Shown here one piece after another: positions 52,318-60,266 of a stretch of DNA of 64,000 nt. The position numbers were made by a program, and so were the translations under genes. Source of the stretch: an uncultured Prochlorococcus sp. (lineage in GTDB: Bacteria; Cyanobacteriota; Cyanobacteriia; PCC-6307; Cyanobiaceae); the NCBI GenBank assembly GCA_902536545.1, contig CACAXS010000001.1, positions 1 through 64,000 of the forward strand, given 5' to 3'. The notes beneath the pieces are model-generated. The model did not search any database and was not told where the DNA came from. It saw only the letters and a program-made list of their open reading frames with translations. Within the stretch, counting starts at the first letter, position 1. The number at the start of each line of letters is the position of its first letter.

Positions 52318-54300
52318 ATGAATAAAACAGTTAATAATAAATCCAAAATACTTTACCAATTACAAAAATTAAGGAAGCTATCTCAGCCGTTTTTTCTTCC
52401 CATAGATCAATGTAATGGGTTCCAATTCATGTGGCTTTTGATTTCTCTTTTATTTTGTGTTGGTGGAGTAGTACTTGTTGGTCTTACAGGAATAATCAGT
52501 TTTTTTGAAAGCTTTCAACCAATTTTTCTTGAAAAATATTTCGGAGGTGTAGTAAATACTGTCAATTCAATTTGGGCTGGTAATTGGGGATTGCTTTTCT
52601 CTGCCTTATTTCTAATTGGATCGGGGAGCTTTTTTAGCTTAAGACGTCAATTAAAAAACCGTAGATGGTTACATTGGTTATTCCTTGCGATAATTGTATT
52701 AATGCTTTTAGCTGTAAACGGAATAAACGCAGGTATTGGATTCATTGCAAGAGATTTAACAAATGCTTTAGTAGAAAAACAAGAGGATGGATTTTATCGG
52801 ATATTGGGGATTTACGCTTGTTGTTTCGCTGTAGCTTTACCAATACGGGTTTCCCAAATATTTTTTACATATAAGTTAGGAATAATTTGGAGAGAATGGC
52901 TTTCAAAAAGTTTAGTCAAAGATTATATGACTAATAAAGCTTATTACCAGTTAAATCCCAATGATGAAGAACAAACCGATGTAGATAATCCCGATCAAAG
53001 AATCACAGATGATACTCGAGCTTTTACCGGGCAAAGTCTCTCTTTCACATTAGGAATTTTTGATGCCCTACTAACATTTTCACTTAATATTCTTATTTTA
53101 TGGAGTATTAGTACAACACTTACTTTTTCTTTATTTGGTTACGCTGCATTTGCCACTTCTATCCTTTTAATTGCTGGAAAAAATCTTGTAAAAATTGACT
53201 TTGATCAACTCAGGTATGAAGCAGATTTTCGATATGGCTTAGTACATATTCGAGATAATGCTGAATCAATAGCCTTTTACTCTGGGGAGAATCCTGAGCG
53301 AAGTGAAACTGAAAGACGCTTAGGAGAAGTAGTGAGAAACTTTAATTTACTGATTATATGGAGAGTAATAATAGACGTCATGAGAAGATCTATAAATTAT
53401 GCTGGAAATTTCTTTCCATATTTAATAATGGCAATCCCTTACTTTAAAGGTGATATTGATTATGGACGCTTTATTCAGGCAAGCTTTGCATTTGGAATGG
53501 TTGAAGGTTCGTTATTTTTCATTGTTAATCAAATCGAAGAACTTGCAAAATTTACTGCTGGTATTGGCAGATTAGAAGGATTCCAATCAAAAGTTGAATC
53601 CATTAGTCAAACCAACCCAACAAGCAATCAAAACGTTATTTCAGATTACCCCTCAATTCTTATTAATAATGCTGACCTTTGTCCACCAGGATCAAATAAA
53701 ACAATAATTAAAAATTTAAATTTGAGCATCGACAATAATCAATCACTTCTGGTTGTAGGACCATCTGGGTGCGGAAAAACATCTTTACTAAGAATGATTA
53801 GCGGTTTATGGGAACCCGATCAAGGAGTAATTAAAAAACCAAAAATTGGGGAATTATTATTCATACCTCAAAAACCATATATGTTACTTGGTTCTTTAAG
53901 AGAACAATTATGTTATCCCACGGAAGTTAAAAAATTTAGTGATGAACATCTTACTTCCGTATTGCATGAAGTAAATTTAAAAACCTTAGTGGATCGGTAT
54001 CCTAATCTTGATATCAAACAAGATTGGCCACGAATTCTTTCCCTAGGCGAGCAACAAAGATTGGCTTTTGCAAGACTTCTACTAAATTCCCCAAGATTTG
54101 CAGTACTTGATGAAGCAACAAGTGCTTTAGATATTAACACTGAAAAAAAACTATATAGTTTACTAAAGGAACGAGAACTTTCTCTTATTAGTGTTGGACA
54201 TAGGCCTAGCTTAAAAGATTTTCACGAGAATATTTTAGAATTAAATGGACAAGGAGACTGGAAATTATTGACTTCTGATAAGTATAATTTTAAGGATTAA
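52318..54300 (+). CDS. ABC transporter, fused permease-ATPase of the SbmA/ABCD type
   Basis: This 660-aa half transporter has a membrane domain (about 35-380) followed by one ATPase domain. WREWLSKSLVKDYMTNKAYYQL and NPDQRITDDTRAFT, with its EEA-like loop, mark the SbmA/BacA/ABCD peroxisomal-type group. The ATPase carries Walker A GPSGCGKTS (about 480-488), signature LSLGEQQRLAFAR and Walker B FAVLDEATSALD. Relatives move peptides, fatty acyl groups or cobalamin; the substrate here is unknown. The gene is 8 bases before the Hli gene. Confidence 0.88.
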   Translation: MNKTVNNKSKILYQLQKLRKLSQPFFLPIDQCNGFQFMWLLISLLFCVGGVVLVGLTGIISFFESFQPIFLEKYFGGVVNTVNSIWAGNWGLLFSALFLIGSGSFFSLRRQLKNRRWLHWLFLAIIVLMLLAVNGINAGIGFIARDLTNALVEKQEDGFYRILGIYACCFAVALPIRVSQIFFTYKLGIIWREWLSKSLVKDYMTNKAYYQLNPNDEEQTDVDNPDQRITDDTRAFTGQSLSFTLGIFDALLTFSLNILILWSISTTLTFSLFGYAAFATSILLIAGKNLVKIDFDQLRYEADFRYGLVHIRDNAESIAFYSGENPERSETERRLGEVVRNFNLLIIWRVIIDVMRRSINYAGNFFPYLIMAIPYFKGDIDYGRFIQASFAFGMVEGSLFFIVNQIEELAKFTAGIGRLEGFQSKVESISQTNPTSNQNVISDYPSILINNADLCPPGSNKTIIKNLNLSIDNNQSLLVVGPSGCGKTSLLRMISGLWEPDQGVIKKPKIGELLFIPQKPYMLLGSLREQLCYPTEVKKFSDEHLTSVLHEVNLKTLVDRYPNLDIKQDWPRILSLGEQQRLAFARLLLNSPRFAVLDEATSALDINTEKKLYSLLKERELSLISVGHRPSLKDFHENILELNGQGDWKLLTSDKYNFKD

Positions 54301-54308
54301 CAAAAAAA

Positions 54309-54584
54309 ATGAATCCTAAAGAAGAACAAACTAACTCAGAAGCCACTAATTTAGAGAATGAGAGTTTTTTAAAACAGCAGAAAGATCCAAATTACATCAA
54401 TGAACAAATTGAAGACAATAAATTAGATGAAAAATCTATAGAAATTAAGGATGAATATATATTTGGATGGAGTAGTTATTCTGAAATAACTAATGGAAGA
54501 TTCGCAATGCTTGGTTTCCTTGCAATAATTATGATTGAATTATTTAGTAAACAATCGTTTTTAAAATGGGCAGGAATCTTATAA
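54309..54584 (+). CDS. hli: High-light-inducible-type protein with polar N-terminal extension, 91 aa
   Basis: The C-terminal 45 residues are an Hli domain. YSEITNGRFAMLGFLAIIMI has the chlorophyll-ligating E-x-x-N-G-R pattern and one membrane helix. The first 45 residues are very acidic and rich in Glu, Asn and Asp, unlike the short N-termini of most Hli proteins. Its likely role is photoprotection or chlorophyll handling in the thylakoid. It follows the ABC transporter by 8 bases and abuts the convergent Ycf66 stop with no gap. Confidence 0.9.
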   Translation: MNPKEEQTNSEATNLENESFLKQQKDPNYINEQIEDNKLDEKSIEIKDEYIFGWSSYSEITNGRFAMLGFLAIIMIELFSKQSFLKWAGIL

Positions 54585-55514
54585 TTAATCATCAAATCTA
54601 GAACTGTTATCTCTAGGTTTCTTTTTGTTTGTTCCAACGTTATATCTACTATTTTGATTTTTTGAACTTGATCTAGCTGAAGAGCTTACTCTACGTGTCT
54701 CACGTGGTTTTTTGGCTTGCTTAGAATCTTTAAATGAAGCATCTTCTACTTGATCTGTTGAAATTTGCTGCCTAATGGTGGATCTAGTAGGTTTACTCCT
54801 TAATGGAGAAGAATCAACAGGAGTTGAGATATTATCTTTTCTAGAAACTGTACGATTCATTCTGGGTCTTGACCCTGTTTTAACTTCATCGCGAGATAAA
54901 TTTCTTCTCTCACCAAAGTTATTTGTTTCTGGTTGTTTACTATTTCTATCTTGAGAAGTCTGCCTTCTCCTTCTTATAGGTTCGTCATTTTCAAACTGAC
55001 TTATTTCTCTTGTAGATGGCCTACTTCTACTTGCTGCAGCAGATGGTATAGCTCTTGAAACATTCCTCCTTCGAGATCTCCCCTCCATATAGTCTTCTTC
55101 AAATTCATCTTCTTGAGGTTTAAATCTTCTGGATGGTCTTTCAGATTCTTCAAACCTATCATAATCGTCATTAAATCGGCCTCTAGAATTTCTAGGAACA
55201 TCAGAAATAGGATCATCATCAAAATAAGATGACCTTCTAGCTTGATCAGTAGCAACTCCCCTCAATCGCACACTTTCATATGCGAAAAAAACTGTAGTTC
55301 CTGCTAATAAAAACTGACCAAACTGAAGGATAGGATCTAACCTCCAGCCTTGAAAAAATAATATTCCTCCGCACAAAAGTCCAATTGCCGCGAAGAAAAC
55401 ATCATAATCCCTCGCCAAGGCAGGCTTGAAAGACCTCAAAAAATAAAGGCCTCCTCCACATACCGCGAGAACTATACCAACAATACTGGCCCAATTGAGA
55501 CTAGCATTGACCAC
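54585..55514 (-). CDS. ycf66: Ycf66 family protein with long basic tail
   Basis: This 309-aa protein has an N-terminal membrane domain (about 1-90, three helices, with NWASIVGIVLAVCGGGLYFL and VFFAYESVRLRG) matching Ycf66. The remaining 220 residues are Arg/Ser/Asp-rich low complexity (for example RRSSYFDDDP and SRRRNVSRAIPS) and look disordered. Ycf66 is a plastid/cyanobacterial protein of unknown role. The tail is likely a cytoplasmic/stromal interaction region. It lies 80 bases after psbX on the same strand. Confidence 0.88.
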   Translation of the reverse strand: MVNASLNWASIVGIVLAVCGGGLYFLRSFKPALARDYDVFFAAIGLLCGGILFFQGWRLDPILQFGQFLLAGTTVFFAYESVRLRGVATDQARRSSYFDDDPISDVPRNSRGRFNDDYDRFEESERPSRRFKPQEDEFEEDYMEGRSRRRNVSRAIPSAAASRSRPSTREISQFENDEPIRRRRQTSQDRNSKQPETNNFGERRNLSRDEVKTGSRPRMNRTVSRKDNISTPVDSSPLRSKPTRSTIRQQISTDQVEDASFKDSKQAKKPRETRRVSSSARSSSKNQNSRYNVGTNKKKPRDNSSRFDD

Positions 55515-55594
55515 ATTCTTTCTCCAAAAATTTATTTTTAAAAGGGTTACTTATATCCCCTATATATACAGTGTACTTAAAACTTCTACAAAAA

Positions 55595-55780
55595 CTAGCG
55601 TCTTCCAGTAGAAGTACGATCGAGGGAATCTTTCTGACTGACAAAAATCAAAAATGCAGTGGCTGGAATAACGATAAGTAAGGCTGCGGCAATAAAACTA
55701 CCTATCATTCCAACTGCGGAATTATTTGCAACTTCAGCAGAAAAATCTGCGGCTAGTAATAAATTTGAGATTTGAAACAC
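55595..55780 (-). CDS. psbX: Photosystem II protein PsbX
   Basis: This 61-aa protein has one transmembrane helix, [20 protein letters not shown], followed by [12 protein letters not shown]. The [12 protein letters not shown] pattern is the PsbX signature. It carries the longer N-terminus (about 22 residues) seen in Prochlorococcus. PsbX sits at the edge of photosystem II near cytochrome b559 and the QB site. It is upstream of ycf66, which is the common picocyanobacterial arrangement as I recall it. Confidence 0.93.
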   Translation of the reverse strand: MFQISNLLLAADFSAEVANNSAVGMIGSFIAAALLIVIPATAFLIFVSQKDSLDRTSTGRR

Positions 55781-55870
55781 TTTTTAAATATTAAATTCTC
55801 AATTTATAATACGAATTAAATACGTTTCAATGGGTTATTTATTAAGATGAGTTAAATAATTGTTATTTCC

Positions 55871-56212
55871 TTGCTTGTCAACTCTCTTCAAATTTTAGAT
55901 ATTAGTTTAGGAATTTCTCTTTCATATCTAACTATAGTTTTTCTAATAAGATTAATACTTACTTGGTACCCAAAAATTAATTTAAGTAAAGGTTTATGGT
56001 TATTAATTTCAATACCATCAAACTCTATTCTTAATTTAACAAGAAAACTAATTCCTCCTATTGGAGGCGTTGATGTTGGACCCGTAATTTGGATCGGAGT
56101 TATAAGCTTTTTAAGAGAAATTTTAGTCGGTCAGCAAGGGCTTATTAAACTTGCATTGCATACACATATTTCACAGAAATCGTTTAATTATTTCTCAGTA
56201 ATTTGGCAGTAA
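55871..56212 (+). CDS. YggT/Ycf19 family membrane protein
   Basis: This 113-aa protein has two hydrophobic segments with the YggT pattern. [20 protein letters not shown] is followed by [23 protein letters not shown], and then [13 protein letters not shown]. Ycf19/YggT proteins are linked to membrane organisation and, in plastids, to nucleoid and thylakoid partition. The start is TTG at 55871; no in-frame ATG is near. The last 18 bases overlap accC. Confidence 0.83.
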   Translation: MLVNSLQILDISLGISLSYLTIVFLIRLILTWYPKINLSKGLWLLISIPSNSILNLTRKLIPPIGGVDVGPVIWIGVISFLREILVGQQGLIKLALHTHISQKSFNYFSVIWQ

Positions 56213-57541
56213 TTCTTCTTCTACATATTTAGTATGTATCTTACCCTGCTTAAATTTAGATTTATTCAGTAGGGTTAGATGAAAGTTAATTGTTGTAGGA
56301 ATACCTGTTACTGCACATTCATTTAAAGCCCTATTCATTCGTTTGATTGCAGTATTACGATCTTTTCCCCAGACTATTAATTTACCAATTAATGAGTCAT
56401 AGAAAGGAGGTATTTCATAGCCTGTATAAACATGACTATCCACCCTTACACCAGGACCACCAGGAGGAAGCCACCCAGTTATTTTTCCAGGTGATGGTCG
56501 GAAATTGTGAGAAGGATCTTCAGCATTGATTCTACATTCAATAGCATGACCGTTTAAATGGATATCATCCTGATTAAATTCCAAGTTTGCTCCGCTTGCG
56601 ATTTTAATTTGCTCAGCTATTAAATCAACTCCTGTAACCATTTCAGTAACAGGATGTTCAACTTGAATCCTAGTATTCATCTCCATAAAATAAAAATTAT
56701 CATCATCAACTAAAAATTCAACTGTCCCCGCTCCTTCGTAGCCGATACTTTTTGCAGCAGCAATAGCTGCGTTTCCCATTTTTTTTCTTAGCTCAGTGTT
56801 AATTGCAGGACTAGGAGACTCTTCAAGTAACTTCTGATGTCTTCTTTGAACTGAACAATCTCGCTCTCCTAAATGAACAACATTACCCGACCTGTCAGCT
56901 AAAATTTGAATTTCTACATGTCTTGGCTTCTTTATAAATTTCTCCATATATAAACCATCATTACCAAAAGCTGCTTCTGCTTCGCCTTGAGCTGCTTTAA
57001 ACATTTTTTCAAGATTATTAGAGTTTTCAACCAACCTCATGCCTCTTCCACCTCCTCCAGCAGTCGCTTTAATAATTACCGGATAGCCTATATCTTCTGC
57101 CAATTTATAAGCCTCAGCAACATTTGATAACAACCCTTTACTGCCAGGTACTGTTGGAACTCCAACTGCTTCCATAGTTTCTTTAGCTGTAGATTTATCT
57201 CCCATAGATCTAATAGCTTTAGGAGATGGGCCAATAAAAACTATGCCATGATCGTTACACATCTCAGCAAATTTATCATTTTCCGCCAGAAATCCATAAC
57301 CAGGATGAATAGCATCAACTCCTCTCGATGTAGCAGCAGCAAGTATATTTGGAATATTTAAATAACTCTTATTACTTAGTGAATCTCCGACGCAAACAGC
57401 CTCATCAGCAAGCTGAACATGCAATGCTTTCTTATCTACAGTACTAAAAACTGCAACGGTTGCAATACCTAGTTCTCTACAACTTCTGACAATTCGTAAA
57501 GCTATTTCTCCACGATTAGCAATTAAAACTTTTTCAACCAT
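56195..57541 (-). CDS. accC: Acetyl-CoA carboxylase, biotin carboxylase subunit
   Basis: This 448-aa ATP-grasp enzyme carboxylates biotin on AccB, the first step of fatty acid synthesis. It has [20 protein letters not shown] and [10 protein letters not shown], the glycine-rich ATP loop [10 protein letters not shown], the metal-binding [15 protein letters not shown], and the closing [11 protein letters not shown]. The start is an ATG and the length is standard. Only the 260-base tRNA-Leu promoter region lies upstream. Confidence 0.97.
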   Translation of the reverse strand: MVEKVLIANRGEIALRIVRSCRELGIATVAVFSTVDKKALHVQLADEAVCVGDSLSNKSYLNIPNILAAATSRGVDAIHPGYGFLAENDKFAEMCNDHGIVFIGPSPKAIRSMGDKSTAKETMEAVGVPTVPGSKGLLSNVAEAYKLAEDIGYPVIIKATAGGGGRGMRLVENSNNLEKMFKAAQGEAEAAFGNDGLYMEKFIKKPRHVEIQILADRSGNVVHLGERDCSVQRRHQKLLEESPSPAINTELRKKMGNAAIAAAKSIGYEGAGTVEFLVDDDNFYFMEMNTRIQVEHPVTEMVTGVDLIAEQIKIASGANLEFNQDDIHLNGHAIECRINAEDPSHNFRPSPGKITGWLPPGGPGVRVDSHVYTGYEIPPFYDSLIGKLIVWGKDRNTAIKRMNRALNECAVTGIPTTINFHLTLLNKSKFKQGKIHTKYVEEELLPNY

Positions 57542-57753
57542 TATGAAAATAAAATTGAAGAAATGAAATGACTTAAAATAAAAAATTATTTGCCAAAGTA
57601 TTCAACAAAATTTTTTAGTGATCAGAGGACATTTTTTACAATACAACCTAAAACGTTATATATGTATAAATATTTGTTTTATGCAATAGAAAAATTATTC
57701 ATCATATTCAAAAAAACTCTTTTAGAACTACATGCTTATTTCAGCCAATAATG

Positions 57754-57759
57754 TATGAT
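57754..57759 (+). promoter_or_regulatory. Possible -10 box for tRNA-Leu
   Basis: TATGAT at 57754-57759 matches a -10 element. A start near 57766 would give a leader of about 36 bases before the tRNA. The leader is GC-rich, unlike the surrounding 57.5-57.75 kb sequence. No convincing -35 is seen. Confidence 0.4.
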
Positions 57760-57801
57760 ATTTTTAAGGTTTAGTCAGCCGCCGGTTGCCGAAAACCCTT
57801 T

Positions 57802-57883
57802 GCGGACGTGGCGGAATTGGTAGACGCGCACGTCTAAGGAGCGTGTGGCTTTGGCCTTGCGAGTTCAAGTCTCGCCGTCCGCA
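57802..57883 (+). tRNA. trnL: tRNA-Leu (anticodon reads AAG)
   Basis: This 82-nt class II tRNA has acceptor arms GCGGACG and CGTCCGC, a D arm GCG/CGC with loop GAATTGGTAGA, and an anticodon stem CACGT/GCGTG. The loop is CTAAGGA, followed by a long variable arm and the T arm GCGAG/CTCGC around TTCAAGT. The discriminator is A. The long variable arm and the E. coli-like D loop identify Leu. By the stem pairing the anticodon is AAG, which would be read as inosine if deaminated. No CCA is encoded. Confidence 0.93.
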
Positions 57884-57908
57884 TTTAATGTATTCTGGTT
57901 TAACTGCA

Positions 57909-59174
57909 ATGAAAAAAAAATCAGTTGCAGTAGTTATAGTTTCCAATGGTCCTGGTGAATTAACTACATGGGTAAATCCTGTAGTGGATGAGCTTAACAA
58001 AATAAATAAATCACTATGTGATGACGATAAACACAATTTCACTCTTAGGTTAGTCCTTGTTCCTTGCCCAAATGCCACTGGTAAAGAATTTTTAGTTGCA
58101 AATTCATGGAATAAATTCGAATTAATTACAAAATCCAAAAGTTTTTGGAAATTATTAATAAACCCACATTCTTTTGGTAATTGGCCAAAAAAAGGGGTGG
58201 TTATCTTCCTTGGTGGAGATCAATTTTGGAGCATTTTATTAGCTAAAAGATTAGGTTATTTAAATATCACATATGCTGAATGGGTTTCGCGATGGCCCAA
58301 ATGGACCAACAAAATTGCTGCTATGAATGTAAAAGTAAAAGAGTCGATACCTAAAAGATATAGATATAAATGTAAAGTCATTGGGGATTTGATGGCAGAT
58401 ATCAAACTTAATAGTGAAATATCATTAAGAAACAAAAAAAACCACTACATTGCATTGTTACCCGGTTCTAAGAAAGCAAAGCTTTCTGTTGGAATTCCTT
58501 TCTTCTTAGAAGTTGCAGATCATATCGCTGAAGAAAATCAAAATATAAATTTTATAATTCCCATTGCCCCAACTACTGATCAAAGTGAATATTTATTTTT
58601 TCAAAGCAACAAAAATCCAATTGCTAAATATTACTCATCAAAAATCAAGACAATTAAAAACTTCAAAGACTCTCGTTTTGATTATGTAATTGAAACATCA
58701 AAAAATACAAAGATTTATCTAATCAAGAAAAATCCTTGCTATGAAATATTAAAAGAATGTGATCTTGCAATTACAACTGTTGGAGCAAATACTTCAGAAT
58801 TAGCAGCAATTAGTCTTCCCATGTTAGTTGTTCTGCCAACTCAACATCTAAATATGATGAATGCCTGGGATGGTATTTTTGGAGTAATTGGAAAAATTTC
58901 ATTCATAAATAGATTCCTGTCTTTTATAATTAAAAATTTCTATTTTAAAAAAAAGAAGTTTTTTGCTTGGCCAAATATTAAAGCTAAAAGAATGATTGTC
59001 CCTGAAAGGATAGGTAATATTTCGCCAATAAAAATCGCAAGAGAAGTATTATTTCTTATTAAAAATAGAGATCAATTAAAAAGTATTAAGGATAATCTAC
59101 ACAAAGAAAGAGGCGATAAAGGTGCTGCAAAAAAACTTGCTTCTATAATTATTAATTCAATAAAGAAACTTTAA
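57909..59174 (+). CDS. Second LpxB-like glycosyltransferase family protein
   Basis: This protein of about 421 aa begins MKKKSVAVVIVSNGPGELTTW and has the GT-B outline of lipid-A-disaccharide synthase relatives. Features include VIFLGGDQFW near 100 and ALLPGSKKAKLSVGIPFFLE near 185. ITTVGANTSELAAISLPMLVVLPTQHLN near 300 is the sugar-nucleotide site. The sequence is distinct from the first LpxB-like protein (4998-6200). Other starts at 57888 or further upstream exist, but those would overlap the tRNA or add unsupported residues. The acceptor is unknown. Confidence 0.8.
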   Translation: MKKKSVAVVIVSNGPGELTTWVNPVVDELNKINKSLCDDDKHNFTLRLVLVPCPNATGKEFLVANSWNKFELITKSKSFWKLLINPHSFGNWPKKGVVIFLGGDQFWSILLAKRLGYLNITYAEWVSRWPKWTNKIAAMNVKVKESIPKRYRYKCKVIGDLMADIKLNSEISLRNKKNHYIALLPGSKKAKLSVGIPFFLEVADHIAEENQNINFIIPIAPTTDQSEYLFFQSNKNPIAKYYSSKIKTIKNFKDSRFDYVIETSKNTKIYLIKKNPCYEILKECDLAITTVGANTSELAAISLPMLVVLPTQHLNMMNAWDGIFGVIGKISFINRFLSFIIKNFYFKKKKFFAWPNIKAKRMIVPERIGNISPIKIAREVLFLIKNRDQLKSIKDNLHKERGDKGAAKKLASIIINSIKKL

Positions 59175-59177
59175 CAA

Positions 59178-60221
59178 TTACCAAGGATCATCAATTTCAA
59201 ACTTTTCTGATTTTTTATTATCTTGAACTAAATTTTGTTCTTCTAGTGGTTCAATATCTAAAGTTTCAGTTGCATTTTGAATTGGTCTTTTCGAAGCTAA
59301 ATTAGTAGTTGATTGTTTCTTTAGCTTAAGATCAATATTGGTTTTTTCATCTATTTGATTAACTCTATTTTGATTCTCGATCTGAACAGAATCATCATTA
59401 TCCATATATAGTTTTTTTCTGTTATTTATTTCCTCTACAGAACCCTTTATTTCAACATATTCAAGTTCATCTTCATAATCATCTTCATAATCATCTTGTT
59501 CAACAACTTCTTCATATTCCTCGACTAAATTGTTTTGCTGTTCTAATTCAGAACCTGAAAGTAACTGATTCTCAACAGGTACAAGATTTGCTGAGTATCC
59601 ATTTGCTTCCCTTTCATCCCATGAAGAACCCCCGACTCCAAGTTTCTCAAGTAGACCACTACTTAGTTGCTTCAATTTCTCTTCCGCACCTTCATAAACA
59701 ATAATCCTATCGGTACCACTACTTACGATTTCCTCAACAGGTATTTCCCAAGTACTTAAAACTCCCTCACCTAAAAGCGGAACACCAACAGCACCCATAA
59801 CAAGAGATATCAAATCCCCAGTCTCAATATCAAAAGAAAAGCCAAGAACTCTTCCTAAAAGTTGTCCAGATTCTGTAATCACTTGACAATTAATTACCTT
59901 CCCATACCTTTCTGGAGAAAAACTCTCACTCAAAGAATCTAGGGAGTCAACTAATATGACATCTCCAACTTGCTTTATACTTTCTAAAGGCATCCATTTT
60001 GGCAAACCCGGTAAAAATCTTGTAAGTGGATTATCTCTTAGTCCCAAAGCGACCACCTCTCTTCTATCAATATCAACAACAACTTCTCCAACTACGCCTA
60101 GCCGCCTCCCAGTATCAGTAGTAATCACTTGTGTTCCCATTAATTCTGACCTTAACCATAAACGTTCACTAGGAACGGAGTTAGGGAGATTCTTATTAGC
60201 AGATGTGTTAGACAAGCTCAT
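59178..60221 (-). CDS. PRC-barrel protein with acidic C-terminal tail
   Basis: This 347-aa protein has two PRC-barrel-like domains. The first (about 24-100) holds SELMGTQVITTDTGRRLGVV and VVALGLRDN. The second (about 105-185) holds GKVINCQVITESGQLLGRVL with DLISLVMG. The remaining 150 residues are acidic and repetitive (Glu/Asp/Tyr/Asn) and likely unstructured. PRC barrels occur in photosynthetic reaction-centre H subunits and RimM. The role here is unknown. It lies 45 bases downstream of smc on the same strand. Confidence 0.83.
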   Translation of the reverse strand: MSLSNTSANKNLPNSVPSERLWLRSELMGTQVITTDTGRRLGVVGEVVVDIDRREVVALGLRDNPLTRFLPGLPKWMPLESIKQVGDVILVDSLDSLSESFSPERYGKVINCQVITESGQLLGRVLGFSFDIETGDLISLVMGAVGVPLLGEGVLSTWEIPVEEIVSSGTDRIIVYEGAEEKLKQLSSGLLEKLGVGGSSWDEREANGYSANLVPVENQLLSGSELEQQNNLVEEYEEVVEQDDYEDDYEDELEYVEIKGSVEEINNRKKLYMDNDDSVQIENQNRVNQIDEKTNIDLKLKKQSTTNLASKRPIQNATETLDIEPLEEQNLVQDNKKSEKFEIDDPW

Positions 60222-60266
60222 AAATTTCTTTTTATCATTCTGACGTATAAATTTAAAAAAGTGTGT

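Noticed and set aside
57786..57908. Longer start for the second LpxB-like protein
   Set aside because: It would translate through tRNA-Leu; the family-like N-terminus begins at 57909.
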